From positions 7,006,001-7,070,000 of the forward strand of contig NZ_JACCBU010000001.1 of the NCBI RefSeq assembly GCF_013407955.1: a DNA stretch of 64,000 nt, in the 5' to 3' direction. The first letter of the stretch is position 1, and each line of letters starts with the position of its first letter. Below are positions 53,858 to 63,267 of this stretch, piece after piece. The translations under genes were made by a program, and so were the position numbers. The notes under the pieces were generated by a model. That model did not search any database. It had not been told where the DNA came from and saw nothing but the letters and a program-made list of their open reading frames with translations. The stretch comes from Microlunatus parietis. GTDB taxonomy: Bacteria; Actinomycetota; Actinomycetes; Propionibacteriales; Propionibacteriaceae.

Positions 53858-56107
53858 TCAGCGAAGCCGGGTCTGCCGGGTCGAGGTGTGGCGGCCGACC
53901 CGGTGCGTGACCGTGACCAGCCGTGGCGGTTCTGTGCCGGCCGGCAGGTCGAACAGTCGATAGACACCGCGGCCCGCTCCGACGCCGCGCTGCCATGCCG
54001 CTTCGATCCCGTCGGCGGCGATCAGGACGTCCGCCGCCCGGTCGGCCTGGTTCAGCACGTGCACGGCGAGCCGGCGGCCGGTTAGCTCTGCGGCCACGGT
54101 GTACGGGCGCGCCGGGTCGACCGGCCGGTCGGCCAGCGTCGCCTCCAGCCGCAGCGATCCCGGGTGGATGATCTTGAGCACGTGCTGGGTCCGGGTCCCG
54201 CCGAGCAGTTGTTGCGTGGTCGGCGCGAGCGTGACCGGCCGGTCGGCGTCCCAGATCAGCCACAGGGTGACCTCGCCCCGGACGAGCCGCAAGCCGCCGA
54301 CGGTCCGGCCCACCGAGCTGCCGAAGACGTACGGGATGCCGTCGGCGAAGCTGAGCTCGTCGTCCGGCCGGAGCACCAACGGGACCGCCTGCTCGGCCTC
54401 GCCGCCGGCGCTGAGCTGCTGCACGATCCCGTCGGGCCAGAACGTGGTGGCGCTCCGGAAGCCCGGGTCGCCGGCGGCGCTGGTCGCGGCGGCGGCCGCG
54501 GTGAACACGCCGGCGCGCCCGGTCAGCTGCTCGGCCGGGATCGCGGGCGCGGCCGGATCCGTACCGTCGTGGTAGGTGGCGGGCAGGCTGCCGTACGCGG
54601 AATGCGAGGCTGGCTGGTCCGGTGCCGCGGTCAGCCGGGAGGTCCAGGAGGCCTTGGTCCAGTCGTTCACCGACCAGAGCAGTGTGCCGGCCGTCGGATG
54701 CCAGAGCAGGCCGTTGCCGAACCGCTGCCGCGAGTAGCCGTTCACTCGATTGCCGTGCAAGGCGCCGAGGTAGTAGCCGGGCCGTCGGACGAAGAGATAG
54801 TGCTGGCCCAGCGACGGCTCGCCGAATCGCAGCTCGGTGAACGCGTCCTCGGCGACGGTACGCCAACGGGCGATCGCCGCCGCCCGCTGCTTGTCCGTCG
54901 GACCCTTCGGCGAGCGCGGCACGTGCAGCCAGGTCCGCGGCGACGTGTTGCCCTTCGCCGGCACCGGAACCGGCTCGGCCGAAGCGGCCCAGGCGGCCCG
55001 CTCCGCGTCCTTCTCGGCGTCGGTCGGATGGAAGGCGGCCAGCGCCGGCACCCGGTCCAGGAAGATCCGGCCCAGCGACGATCGGTCGGCGGTGTCGACC
55101 ACGGTCGGCCGCTGGTCGGCGGCGCCGTTGCGGACGCTCAGGCCGGAGTAGTGCAGGCCGCCGGAGCCGTCCGGTTCCCAGACGACCGCGTACTGGTAGA
55201 AGTCGGCCAGCGCCTCGGCGAACCGCAACGGCACGGTCGAGTCGGTCTTCAGGGAGACGTCCGCGAAGTCGGGCAGGGCGACGGTGAACGAGTAGCCGAA
55301 GTCGTAGCCGAGCGGTTCCAGCGTGTGCCCGGCCGGGGCGTGGCTGTGCTGCCACAGCCGTTCGAGCCGTTCGTCGAGTGTTTCGGCGACGGCTGGGTCG
55401 TCCAGCACGACCGCCGCGTCCGAGACTCCGGCCAGCCCGGCGATCACCTGGTTGGTGTACGGCGTCGGCGTCCGCCAGTGCGGCCGGGTCAGGTCGACCA
55501 GCCAGGCGGCCGCCTTCCGCAGCGCGGTCTCGAGCTCGGCCTGCCGCTCGGGCAGCGCGTCGGCGCTGCGGAGGTCGCGCAGGGTGGCGCTGAGGGCAAC
55601 GGTGCCGAACCCGGTCGGGGCCAGCCCTCGCTCAGTCCAGGAGTACTCGGGCCAGGCGCCGTCGTCGTGCTGCAGGTCGAGGTAGAAGCCGAGCGCCGCG
55701 TCCAGCCGGGCCAGCAGCTTCGCGTCGCCGCGGTACGGATTCCACGGCCGCTCGGTCGCGTAGAACCAGGCCAGGGTGGCGACGTGCTCCATGATCCGGG
55801 CGTTGAACGGCTGCACCGGCGTCCGCCACCAGCCGTCCTCCATCCAGCCGTACCGGTCCGGGTCGTCGTCGACGATGCTGTTGGCCAGCGGCGCGACCAG
55901 CACCAGATAGGTGCCCATGATCTGCTCGTCCGGTGCGAACGTGCTCCGATCCGGTGCCCCGGCCGGCAGCGGGTCGACCAGCGGCAGCACGGTCCCGCCG
56001 GAGGTGGCGAAAGCGGGCAGCGGCCCGAGCGCGAGCCCACCGGCGGCGAGCGCGCCGGCGCCGAGCAGAACGCGCCGGGTCAGTGGAGGTAGCGGGGGAT
56101 TGGTCAT
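53858..56107 (-). CDS. Tat-exported alpha/alpha-toroid protein, putative polysaccharide-active enzyme
   Basis: A 749-residue secreted protein. Twin-arginine signal LTRRVLLGAGALAAGGLA, then a helical repeat region with toroid-type patterns (ATLAWFYATERPWNPYRGDA about residue 100; LDLQHDDGAWPEYSW about residue 135) and a C-terminal beta-rich part (about residues 480-749), a layout found in polysaccharide lyases and heparinase-like proteins. I could not identify a catalytic signature. ATG 56107 has AGGAG six bases upstream; the much longer open frame upstream runs through a permease gene and is rejected. Last gene of the importer operon. Confidence 0.72.
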   Translation of the reverse strand: MTNPPLPPLTRRVLLGAGALAAGGLALGPLPAFATSGGTVLPLVDPLPAGAPDRSTFAPDEQIMGTYLVLVAPLANSIVDDDPDRYGWMEDGWWRTPVQPFNARIMEHVATLAWFYATERPWNPYRGDAKLLARLDAALGFYLDLQHDDGAWPEYSWTERGLAPTGFGTVALSATLRDLRSADALPERQAELETALRKAAAWLVDLTRPHWRTPTPYTNQVIAGLAGVSDAAVVLDDPAVAETLDERLERLWQHSHAPAGHTLEPLGYDFGYSFTVALPDFADVSLKTDSTVPLRFAEALADFYQYAVVWEPDGSGGLHYSGLSVRNGAADQRPTVVDTADRSSLGRIFLDRVPALAAFHPTDAEKDAERAAWAASAEPVPVPAKGNTSPRTWLHVPRSPKGPTDKQRAAAIARWRTVAEDAFTELRFGEPSLGQHYLFVRRPGYYLGALHGNRVNGYSRQRFGNGLLWHPTAGTLLWSVNDWTKASWTSRLTAAPDQPASHSAYGSLPATYHDGTDPAAPAIPAEQLTGRAGVFTAAAAATSAAGDPGFRSATTFWPDGIVQQLSAGGEAEQAVPLVLRPDDELSFADGIPYVFGSSVGRTVGGLRLVRGEVTLWLIWDADRPVTLAPTTQQLLGGTRTQHVLKIIHPGSLRLEATLADRPVDPARPYTVAAELTGRRLAVHVLNQADRAADVLIAADGIEAAWQRGVGAGRGVYRLFDLPAGTEPPRLVTVTHRVGRHTSTRQTRLR

Positions 56108-56142
56108 CGTCGACTCCTTACAGGGGTACGGGATACGTGCGG

Positions 56143-57006
56143 TCAGCCCTTCAGCGCGGTCCGGGAGAGGCCCTCGACGAACTGCCGTTGGGCGAACAGG
56201 AAGACGATCAGCACCGGCAGGACGGCGAGCGTGGTGGCGCCGAGCTGGGTGTTGTAGAGCGGCTCGCCGTAGCCGTCCTGGTAGCGGGTCAGGCCGAGCC
56301 CGACCGGGAACAGCTCCGGCGTGCGGAGGAAGATCAACGGAACGAAGTACATGTTGAACGAGTTCAGGAAGGTCATGATCGACACCGCGGCGATCGCCGG
56401 GCCGGCCAGCGGCAGCGCGATCAGCCGGTAGAGGCCGATCCGGCCCAGCCCGTCCAGCCGGCCGGCCTCCTCCAACTCGACCGGGAGGCTGAGGAAGAAC
56501 TGCCGGAAGATGAACGTGGCCAGCACACTGCCGGAGCCGAAGACCGACAGGATGATCAACGGCAGGTGGTGGTCCATCAACCCGAGCTGGTTGACCCACC
56601 GGAAGATCGGGATGATCGTCACTTCGCCGGGCAGGAAGATCGTCGCGATCAAGATCAGGAAGAGCGGTCCGGCGAACGGGAACCGGATCCGGGCAAACGC
56701 GTAGCCGGCGGCCGAGCCGATGATCACCGTACTGATCGTGATCACCGTCGACAGGTAGAGCGAGTTGAGGTACTGCCGGGCGAACGGGTTGGCGGTGAAG
56801 ATCTTGCCGACACCGTCCAGGGTCCAGGTCTGAGGCAGCAGCCGCGGCGGATAGGCGAAGATCTCCGCGGCCGGTTTGAACGCCGAGAAGAGCATCCACA
56901 GGGTGGGGTAGACGAACGGAACGGCGAGCAGCGCCAGCAGCCCGTACAGGACGGCATGGATCAGGATCCGCCTGGTCAGCCGCCGACGACGAAGCTCAGA
57001 TCTCAT
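56143..57006 (-). CDS. Carbohydrate ABC transporter permease, MalG type
   Basis: A 287-residue permease with about six transmembrane segments. EAA loop VELEEAGRLDGLGRIGLYRL at about residues 175-195. Basic N-terminus (RRRRLTRRILIH), C-terminus FVEGLSRTALKG. It overlaps the MalF-type permease by 11 bp. Belongs to the operon binding protein, two permeases, Tat protein; the ATPase is again missing. Confidence 0.92.
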   Translation of the reverse strand: MRSELRRRRLTRRILIHAVLYGLLALLAVPFVYPTLWMLFSAFKPAAEIFAYPPRLLPQTWTLDGVGKIFTANPFARQYLNSLYLSTVITISTVIIGSAAGYAFARIRFPFAGPLFLILIATIFLPGEVTIIPIFRWVNQLGLMDHHLPLIILSVFGSGSVLATFIFRQFFLSLPVELEEAGRLDGLGRIGLYRLIALPLAGPAIAAVSIMTFLNSFNMYFVPLIFLRTPELFPVGLGLTRYQDGYGEPLYNTQLGATTLAVLPVLIVFLFAQRQFVEGLSRTALKG

Positions 57007-57871
57007 CGACGACCCATCGCTTCCGGCTGGTCCACTGCAGCGCGGTCAGGCCGAGCGTGATCAGGAACAGCACGATGCCGATCGCGCTGGCGTAGCCGAA
57101 CTGCTGCCGGCCGAAGGCCACCTGGTAGACGTAGTAGGAGATCACCGTCGTCGACGTGCCGGGACCGCCGTCGGTGAGAATCTGGATCGGCGCGAACACG
57201 TCCAGGGCGCCGGTCATCGTGATGATGCCGACCATCAGCAGGGTCGGCGTGAGCAGCGGCAGCGTCACGTGGCGGAACACCCGCCAGCGGCCGGCCCCGT
57301 CGAGCCGGGCCGCCTCCTTGAGCTCGGACGGCACGTTCTGCAGGGCGGCCAGGAACAAGATCATGTTCATCCCGACCCCCTTGAAGACCTGCACGACGAC
57401 GACCGAGACCAGCGCCAGCACCGGGTGCCGGAGCCAGTTCGGCCCTTCGATCCCGATCATCGCCAGGACGCCGTTGATGCCGCCGTTGCCGGCGAGCAGG
57501 AACTGCCAGACGATCGTCCAGGCCACGATCGAGACGACCACCGGGGAGAAGTAGAGGGTGCGGAAGACGACGATCCCGGCAAGTTTCGTGTTCAGCAGGT
57601 TGGCCAGGGTCAGCGCGATCGTCACGTTGAGCACCAGCAGCATCCCCGCGAACGCCGCGGTGACGCCGAGCGCACTCATGATCACCCGGTCCTGAGCCAG
57701 CCGGACGAAGTTGGCCGGGCCGACGAAGTCGAAGGTCCCGATCAGCGGGCTCCACTCGTGCAGGCTGTACCAGAGCACCAGCCCGAACGGGACGAAGCCC
57801 AAGATCATCGCGCCGAGAACCGGCGGCGCGACGAAGATCAAACCGATCACCCGATCGGCCCGGTCTCTCAT
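56996..57871 (-). CDS. Carbohydrate ABC transporter permease, MalF type
   Basis: A 291-residue permease with six transmembrane segments. EAA loop SELKEAARLDGAGRWRVFRH at about residues 183-205. It starts one base after the binding-protein stop and overlaps the MalG-type gene, so the three transport genes should be coupled in translation. Confidence 0.92.
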   Translation of the reverse strand: MRDRADRVIGLIFVAPPVLGAMILGFVPFGLVLWYSLHEWSPLIGTFDFVGPANFVRLAQDRVIMSALGVTAAFAGMLLVLNVTIALTLANLLNTKLAGIVVFRTLYFSPVVVSIVAWTIVWQFLLAGNGGINGVLAMIGIEGPNWLRHPVLALVSVVVVQVFKGVGMNMILFLAALQNVPSELKEAARLDGAGRWRVFRHVTLPLLTPTLLMVGIITMTGALDVFAPIQILTDGGPGTSTTVISYYVYQVAFGRQQFGYASAIGIVLFLITLGLTALQWTSRKRWVVDEI

Positions 57872-57872
57872 C

Positions 57873-59147
57873 TCAGTTGGTCTGCAGCAGCGGCTGGAGA
57901 TCGGTGCAGACCTGATCCAGCGCCGCGCCGATGTCGCCGTCGGGGGCGAACGCGACGTCGAGATCCTTCTTCACCAGGTCGGTGAACTGGCTGAACCGCG
58001 GGTGGCCGGGCTTCGTCGTGGCCTTCGGCACCACGTCCAGGATGGTCCGCTGGATCTGCTGCTCGGACAGCTTGGGCGCCGCCTTCTTGAAGGTGTCGAC
58101 GGTGAGCAGCGAGGTCCGCGGCGGCGGGAAGAAGGTGGCGAGCTGGGCGCCCTGGGTCTTGTCGGTGAAGTAGGCCAGGAAGTCGGCCGCCCGGTCCGGG
58201 TTCGGTCCGCGGGCGATCACGCCGACCCCGGCCTGGCCGACCATGTTGACGGTCGCCTTCGGCCCGGCCGGCAACGGGACGAAGTCCCACGCGAACCCGT
58301 CCAGGCTGCCGGACATGCTGAGCTGGCCGACCGAGAAGGCGGCCTCGCCGCCGGCGAACGGGAGGCTGTCGCCGGGTTTGATCATGGCGCCGGTCTGGTA
58401 GGTGCCGCGGTGCAGCCAGCCGAAGAACTCCTTCATCTCCGGCGATGTGAAGGTGCAGGTCGCGCCGTCCGCGCTCCAGCCGGCGGCGCCCCAGCCGGCC
58501 CACCAGGGCGCGAGCTGGTCCCAGGTCTCCCACGGCACGGTCAGCCCGCCCTTGCCGGTCTGCTGCGCCGTCGCGGCCGCGATCTCGGCGACCTTGTCCC
58601 AGTTCCAGTCGCCGGACTTGATCAACTCGTCCGGGGTCGGCTGGCCGGCCGCCTGCAGCAGGTCGAGGTTGGCGTACATCCCGAACGGGCTGTTGGAGAA
58701 GGGATAGGCGTAGACCGCGTCGCCCTTTCGCCACAGGTCGAGCGCCGCCGGCAGCACATCCGGCAGGTCGTAGTCGGGCGTCTCCGCCAGCGTCGGGGCG
58801 AGGTCGTGCAGGACGCCGCCGCCGACGAACTCGCCCGCGTTGGTCTCCTGCACCCAGGCCAGGTCCGGCGAGTTGCCGCCGGCGATCTGGGTGGTCAGGG
58901 CGCTGATGTAGCTGGTGCCGGTGAGAGTCTCGAACGTGACGCCGGAGACCTGGCCGCCGTGCTCGGCGACGTAGTCGGCGGCGATCGACTCGAACAGGTC
59001 CAGGTGGCCCTCGTTGGCGCTCCAGATGGCCATCCGCAGCTGGACCGGGCCGGACGGTTCGGGCTGCGGGCCGCTGCAGGCGGTGGCCAGGGCGAAGGTC
59101 GCCAGGGCACCGGCCGCGAGCAGGTTCCGCATCATTGCGCGCTTCAT
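57873..59147 (-). CDS. Extracellular carbohydrate-binding lipoprotein of the second importer
   Basis: A 424-residue solute-binding protein. The signal (MMRNLLAAGALATFALATAC) ends in a lipobox with Cys24. The mature part has typical family 1 features (MAIWSANEGHLDLFESIAAD, then GGNSPDLAWVQETNAGEFVG and FAGGEAAFSVGQLSMSGSL). GGAG lies five bases before ATG 59147. First gene of the importer operon, downstream of the LacI-type regulator on the same strand, which probably represses it in response to the imported sugar. Confidence 0.92.
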   Translation of the reverse strand: MKRAMMRNLLAAGALATFALATACSGPQPEPSGPVQLRMAIWSANEGHLDLFESIAADYVAEHGGQVSGVTFETLTGTSYISALTTQIAGGNSPDLAWVQETNAGEFVGGGVLHDLAPTLAETPDYDLPDVLPAALDLWRKGDAVYAYPFSNSPFGMYANLDLLQAAGQPTPDELIKSGDWNWDKVAEIAAATAQQTGKGGLTVPWETWDQLAPWWAGWGAAGWSADGATCTFTSPEMKEFFGWLHRGTYQTGAMIKPGDSLPFAGGEAAFSVGQLSMSGSLDGFAWDFVPLPAGPKATVNMVGQAGVGVIARGPNPDRAADFLAYFTDKTQGAQLATFFPPPRTSLLTVDTFKKAAPKLSEQQIQRTILDVVPKATTKPGHPRFSQFTDLVKKDLDVAFAPDGDIGAALDQVCTDLQPLLQTN

Positions 59148-59222
59148 CGCATCTCCAGGTTCGAAGAAGCGGGGAGGAAGTGGGGCGACATCGCCCGCCC
59201 GCAGGATCGAGCCTAGGCTTTG

Positions 59223-59245
59223 ATTCTCGGGAATGTCCAGAGAAT
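59223..59245. promoter_or_regulatory. Candidate operator before the sugar-binding lipoprotein gene
   Basis: ATTCTC (59223-59228) and GAGAAT (59240-59245) form a 6-bp inverted pair spaced 11 bp, just after the LacI-type gene and about 75-100 bp before the binding-protein start. GAATTC lies at its right edge. A weak candidate for LacI-family binding. Confidence 0.3.
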
Positions 59246-59246
59246 T

Positions 59247-60272
59247 CTAGATACGTTTTCGAACCTTGGACGGTGCGGCCGTCGAGGACCGGACCACCAG
59301 CGAGGTGGCCAGCTCGAGGTGGTGCGACTCGGGTTCAACGCCGGCGATCAGGTCGGTCAGCATGCCGACCGCGACCGCGCCGAGCTGGTCCAGCGGCTGC
59401 CGGACCGTGGTCAGTGGGGGACTGCTCATCGACGCCAGGACCAGATCGTCGAAGCCGACCGCGCTGACGTCGTCCGGCACCCGCAGGCCGAGCTGGCGGG
59501 CCGCCTCGATCACCCCCAGGGCCTGGAAGTCGCTGGCGGCGCAGATCGCGGTCGGCCGGTCCGGCCGGGCGAGCAGCCTGAGCGCGGCGTCCAGGCCGGC
59601 CTCGAAGGTGAAGTCGCCGGGTTCGGTCATGATCGACTCCGGCTCGATGTCGGCCGCGGTCAGGGCGGCCAGATTGCCGGAGGCGCGAGACTGCGACACC
59701 ATCGAGCGGTCGTCGCCGCGCAGCACACCGAACCGGCGATGTCCCAAGCCCAGCAGGTGATCCGCGGCTGCGTAGCCGCCGGCCCAGTCGGTCGCGCCGA
59801 CGCTGTGGTGGCCGACGTGCGGCGGCCCGAGCGGGTTCACCACGACCAGCGCGATGCCGGCCTCGGCGAGCTGCTCCCGCTCCTCGGCGTCGAGCACCGA
59901 ACTGATCGCGACGAGACCCCGGATGCCGTGCGCCTGCAGGTCGTCGATCCAGCCCGGCCTCGGACGGTAGAGCAGCACCTCCAGCGGCATTCCGGCGACG
60001 GCGGCCCGCTCCATCGCGCCGCGCAGCGGTTCGATGGTGTTGGGCAGCCGCATCGAGCGGACCAGCAGGCCGATCCGCGGGCCGCCGGCGCGGCGCTGCC
60101 GAGGGGCGACGTAGCGCTGCTCGGACAGGATCCCGGCCACCTTGGTCCGGGTCTGCTCGGCCACGTCCGGGCTGTTGTTGGCGACCTTGGAGACCGTGGA
60201 GATGGAGACGCCGGCGAGCTCGGCGACCTCGGCCAGGGACGGTCCGCGGCGCCGTTTGGTCGGCTTGGTCAT
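59247..60272 (-). CDS. LacI-family transcriptional regulator
   Basis: A 341-residue regulator. N-terminal HTH (residues about 10-60: SLAEVAELAGVSISTVSKVA) and hinge, then a periplasmic-binding-protein-like sugar domain (GPRIGLLVRSMRLPNTIEPL, DFQALGVIEAARQLGLRVPD, VGFDDLVLASMSSPPLTTVR). ATG 60272 has AAGGAGG five bases upstream. Divergent from the FAD oxidoreductase and upstream of the importer genes, so it is the expected regulator of both; the ligand is probably the imported glycan fragment. Confidence 0.92.
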   Translation of the reverse strand: MTKPTKRRRGPSLAEVAELAGVSISTVSKVANNSPDVAEQTRTKVAGILSEQRYVAPRQRRAGGPRIGLLVRSMRLPNTIEPLRGAMERAAVAGMPLEVLLYRPRPGWIDDLQAHGIRGLVAISSVLDAEEREQLAEAGIALVVVNPLGPPHVGHHSVGATDWAGGYAAADHLLGLGHRRFGVLRGDDRSMVSQSRASGNLAALTAADIEPESIMTEPGDFTFEAGLDAALRLLARPDRPTAICAASDFQALGVIEAARQLGLRVPDDVSAVGFDDLVLASMSSPPLTTVRQPLDQLGAVAVGMLTDLIAGVEPESHHLELATSLVVRSSTAAPSKVRKRI

Positions 60273-60360
60273 CCTGACCTCCTTGCTGGGACAATTAGCG
60301 TTCCCGATACTATCGCCGAAAGTTCTGAGTGGAGTTTCGGAGATCTCCGAAGGGGGAGTC

Positions 60361-61983
60361 ATGGGCGAGGCCGGCGTTGACCTGTTGATCATCGGAGGCG
60401 GCCTCGGCGGCGTGTCCGCGGCCCTGGCGGCGCTGCGGCGCGGCCTGCGGGTGATCCTGACCGAACCGACCCGCTGGCTCGGCGGGCAGCTGACCAGCCA
60501 GCTGGTGCCCCTGGACGAGCACCTGTTCATCGAGCGTACGGGGGCGAACCGCAGCTACCGCGAACTCCGGGACGGGCTGCGGGACTACTACCGGCGGCAC
60601 TACCCGCTGACCGAGCGGGCCCGGGCCGACCCCTACCTCAACCCCGGCGCCGCCTGGGTGTCCCCGGTCAGCGTGGAGCCGCGGGTCGCGGTCGCGGTGA
60701 TCGACTCGCTGCTGCAGCCGTACCGGACGGCGGGCCGGCTGACCGTCCTGATCGGGTACGAGCCGGTCGCGGTCAGCAGCACCGGCGACCGGATCGACGG
60801 CGTCACCGTCCGCGAGGTGGCCGGCGATCGCCGGCTCGATCTGACCGCTCCGTACGTCCTCGACGCGACCGAGCTCGGCGATCTGCTCGCTCTGGGCGGG
60901 GTGGAGCACGTGTCCGGCCGCGAGTCGCGGGCCCAGACCGGCGAGCCGGGTGCTGCTGAGACGGCCGATCCGACCGACATGCAGGGCGCCACCTGGTGCT
61001 TCATCCTTGATCATCGGGCCGGCGAGGACCATACGATCGACCGGCCCGTCGGCTACGACCGGATGAAGGCGCTGCAAGATCATTCCGGCGGGGGACAACC
61101 GATGCTCACCTTCGCCCGGAAACTCGACCGGAACGGCCGGCCCCGCCCGACCAACCGCCTGATTCCCAACCCGGACGACGATCCGGCCGAAGTCGATCTT
61201 GATCATCGCAACATGCCGCCGACGCCGGAACTGTGGACCTATCGGCGGATCGCCGCCCGGAACCAGTTCCGGCCGGGCTTCCTGGCCAGTGACCTGGTGG
61301 TCGTGAACTGGCCGGCGAACGACTACACCGGCGGTCCGCTGTTCGGGGTGCCGGACGCCGATGATCACTGGCGGGATTGCAAGGAACTCAGCCGATCGTT
61401 GCTCTACTGGCTGCAGACGGAGGCGCCGCGGGAGGACGGCGGCACCGGGTTCCCGGGGCTGCGGCTGCGGCCGGACGTCGCCGGCACCGAGGATGGCTTC
61501 GCCATGTATCCGTACATCCGGGAATCACGGCGGCTGCTGGCCCGCATCACGATCGTCGAGCAGGACGTCTCGGTGGCGTTGCGCGGCGATCGCGGCGCGG
61601 CGAACTACCCGGACTCGGTCGGCGTCGGCCACTACTTCTGGATCGACCGGCATCCGACCACCGGCGGCCACCACTATCCCGGCGGGCTGCCGCAGCCGTT
61701 CGAGATCCCGCTCGGCGCCCTGGTGCCGCGCCGGGTGCGCAACCTGCTGGCAGCGGCGAAGAACCTCGGCACCACCCAGATCACCAACGGCTGCTACCGG
61801 CTGCACCCGGTCGAGTGGAGCGTCGGCGAGGCGGCCGGCGAGACGATCGCGTACTGCCTGGACGAGAAACTCGAGCCGCACCAGGTCGTCGACGACCCGG
61901 CCCGGATCACCGATCTGCAGCGCCGGCTGAGTCAGGCCGGGGTGCAGCTGCGCTGGGATCCGGAACTGCGCTGGTCTCGTTGA
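60361..61983 (+). CDS. FAD-dependent oxidoreductase, PF12831 type
   Basis: A 540-residue flavoprotein. FAD loop LLIIGGGLGGVSAAL (about residue 9), the family segment PTRWLGGQLTSQLVPLDEH (about residue 37), and the C-terminal AAAKNLGTTQITNGCYRLHP (about residue 460). Proteins of this type often sit in carbohydrate-use loci; the substrate is usually unknown, and sugar oxidation is suspected. ATG 60361 follows a GGGGGAG ribosome site. Divergent from the LacI gene with an 88-bp shared control region. Its 3' end overlaps the MFS gene on the other strand by 77 bp. Confidence 0.85.
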   Translation: MGEAGVDLLIIGGGLGGVSAALAALRRGLRVILTEPTRWLGGQLTSQLVPLDEHLFIERTGANRSYRELRDGLRDYYRRHYPLTERARADPYLNPGAAWVSPVSVEPRVAVAVIDSLLQPYRTAGRLTVLIGYEPVAVSSTGDRIDGVTVREVAGDRRLDLTAPYVLDATELGDLLALGGVEHVSGRESRAQTGEPGAAETADPTDMQGATWCFILDHRAGEDHTIDRPVGYDRMKALQDHSGGGQPMLTFARKLDRNGRPRPTNRLIPNPDDDPAEVDLDHRNMPPTPELWTYRRIAARNQFRPGFLASDLVVVNWPANDYTGGPLFGVPDADDHWRDCKELSRSLLYWLQTEAPREDGGTGFPGLRLRPDVAGTEDGFAMYPYIRESRRLLARITIVEQDVSVALRGDRGAANYPDSVGVGHYFWIDRHPTTGGHHYPGGLPQPFEIPLGALVPRRVRNLLAAAKNLGTTQITNGCYRLHPVEWSVGEAAGETIAYCLDEKLEPHQVVDDPARITDLQRRLSQAGVQLRWDPELRWSR

Positions 61984-63220
61984 TCATGCTCGAGTTGATC
62001 ACCGCCGGGGCGTCCCGGACGAAGAGCGCCGCGAGGACCAGCAGGACGCCGATCCCGACGGCGCCCCAGAAACCGGCCGATGCCCCGAAATGGTCGATCA
62101 GCTGCCCCAGGCCCGCGGCGCCCGCCGCGACGCCCGCGGCCATCCCGGTCGAGGTCCAGCCGAGTGCCTCGGTGAGCCGGGTCGCCGGCACCGCCTCCTG
62201 GGTGACGGCGACCGTGGCGATCAAGGTCGGTGCGATGGCCAGGCCGCTCAGCACCAGCAGCAGCGCGACGACCAGCGGCTGCTGGACGAAGATCAGCGGG
62301 ACCATCGAAGCGGCGAGCAGGACGGCGCCGACCCGGAACCGGCGCGCCGGGCTGACCCGCCAGACGATCGTCCCGGTGATCACGCCGGAGATCAGTGACC
62401 CGGACGACCAGGCCATCATGATCAACCCGGCGAACGCCAGCACGCCGGCCGACTCCGCGAACGCGACGATCAGGACCTCCATGCCGCCGAACAACATGCC
62501 GAGCGCCGCGCAGCCGAGCACGATCGGCACCAGCCGAGCCGCCGACAACCGCGGCCGCGGACCGACCTGGTCCGACGGATCAGCGGCCGGCGGTTCGGTG
62601 CCGCGCTGCGCCGCCAGGGTGATCGCGCCGGCCAGGCCGAGCACGACGCAGGCGGTCAGGCCGAGCGCCGGATGCACAGCGGTGGCCAGGAACGTCGCCA
62701 GCACCGGTCCGACGATGAACACCACCTCGTCGACCACCGCCTCGAACGCGAACGCGGTGCTCAGCAGTGGCGAGTTCCGCAGCCGGTACGTCCAGCGCGC
62801 CCGGACCGCCGAGCCGGCCGACGGAAAGCCGAGGCCGACCCCGACCGCGGCCAGACAGGTGACCCACAGCGGCAGCCGGAGCATGACGGTGATCAACAGC
62901 AGGGCCAGGCTGAGGTTGCAGATCAAGGCGGCGATCACGAGCGACCGGCCCTGCCCGATCCGATCGATCCGGCGGCCCCACCACGGCGCGGCGACGGCAC
63001 CGACCAGGGTGGCGCAGGCGGTCACGATGCCGGCCTGCCCGTACGAGCCGGTCAGCAGCGAGATCAGCAGCACGATGCTGAGCCCGGTCATCGACACCGG
63101 CAGCCGGGCGACGAACCCGGCCAGGGTGAAGCCGAGCGCGGCCCGGTCCGACAGCAGTCTCCGGTAGCCGCCGAAGCCGGTCCGCACCGGTGCGTCCGGT
63201 CCAGTCGTCGCCGACGTCAC
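61907..63220 (-). CDS. MFS transporter
   Basis: A 437-residue major facilitator protein with about 12 transmembrane segments. Motif A-like WWGRRIDRIGQGRSLVI lies between segments 2 and 3 (about residue 75) and a long central loop near residue 210 (EPPAADPSDQVGPRP). GTG 63220 has GGGAGGG upstream. Divergent from ferrochelatase. Substrate unknown; drug or sugar efflux are both possible. Confidence 0.88.
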   Translation of the reverse strand: MTSATTGPDAPVRTGFGGYRRLLSDRAALGFTLAGFVARLPVSMTGLSIVLLISLLTGSYGQAGIVTACATLVGAVAAPWWGRRIDRIGQGRSLVIAALICNLSLALLLITVMLRLPLWVTCLAAVGVGLGFPSAGSAVRARWTYRLRNSPLLSTAFAFEAVVDEVVFIVGPVLATFLATAVHPALGLTACVVLGLAGAITLAAQRGTEPPAADPSDQVGPRPRLSAARLVPIVLGCAALGMLFGGMEVLIVAFAESAGVLAFAGLIMMAWSSGSLISGVITGTIVWRVSPARRFRVGAVLLAASMVPLIFVQQPLVVALLLVLSGLAIAPTLIATVAVTQEAVPATRLTEALGWTSTGMAAGVAAGAAGLGQLIDHFGASAGFWGAVGIGVLLVLAALFVRDAPAVINSSMINETSAVPDPSAAAPRPDSAGAADR

Positions 63221-63267
63221 ACGTCCCTCCCTCGCCCGGCCTGCTGCCGGTTTGCAAAGATCAGCAG

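Noticed and set aside
56108-56899. Upstream extension of the Tat protein frame through the permease gene
   Set aside because: The Tat signal and a good ribosome site fix the start at 56107, and the extension overlaps a clear permease.
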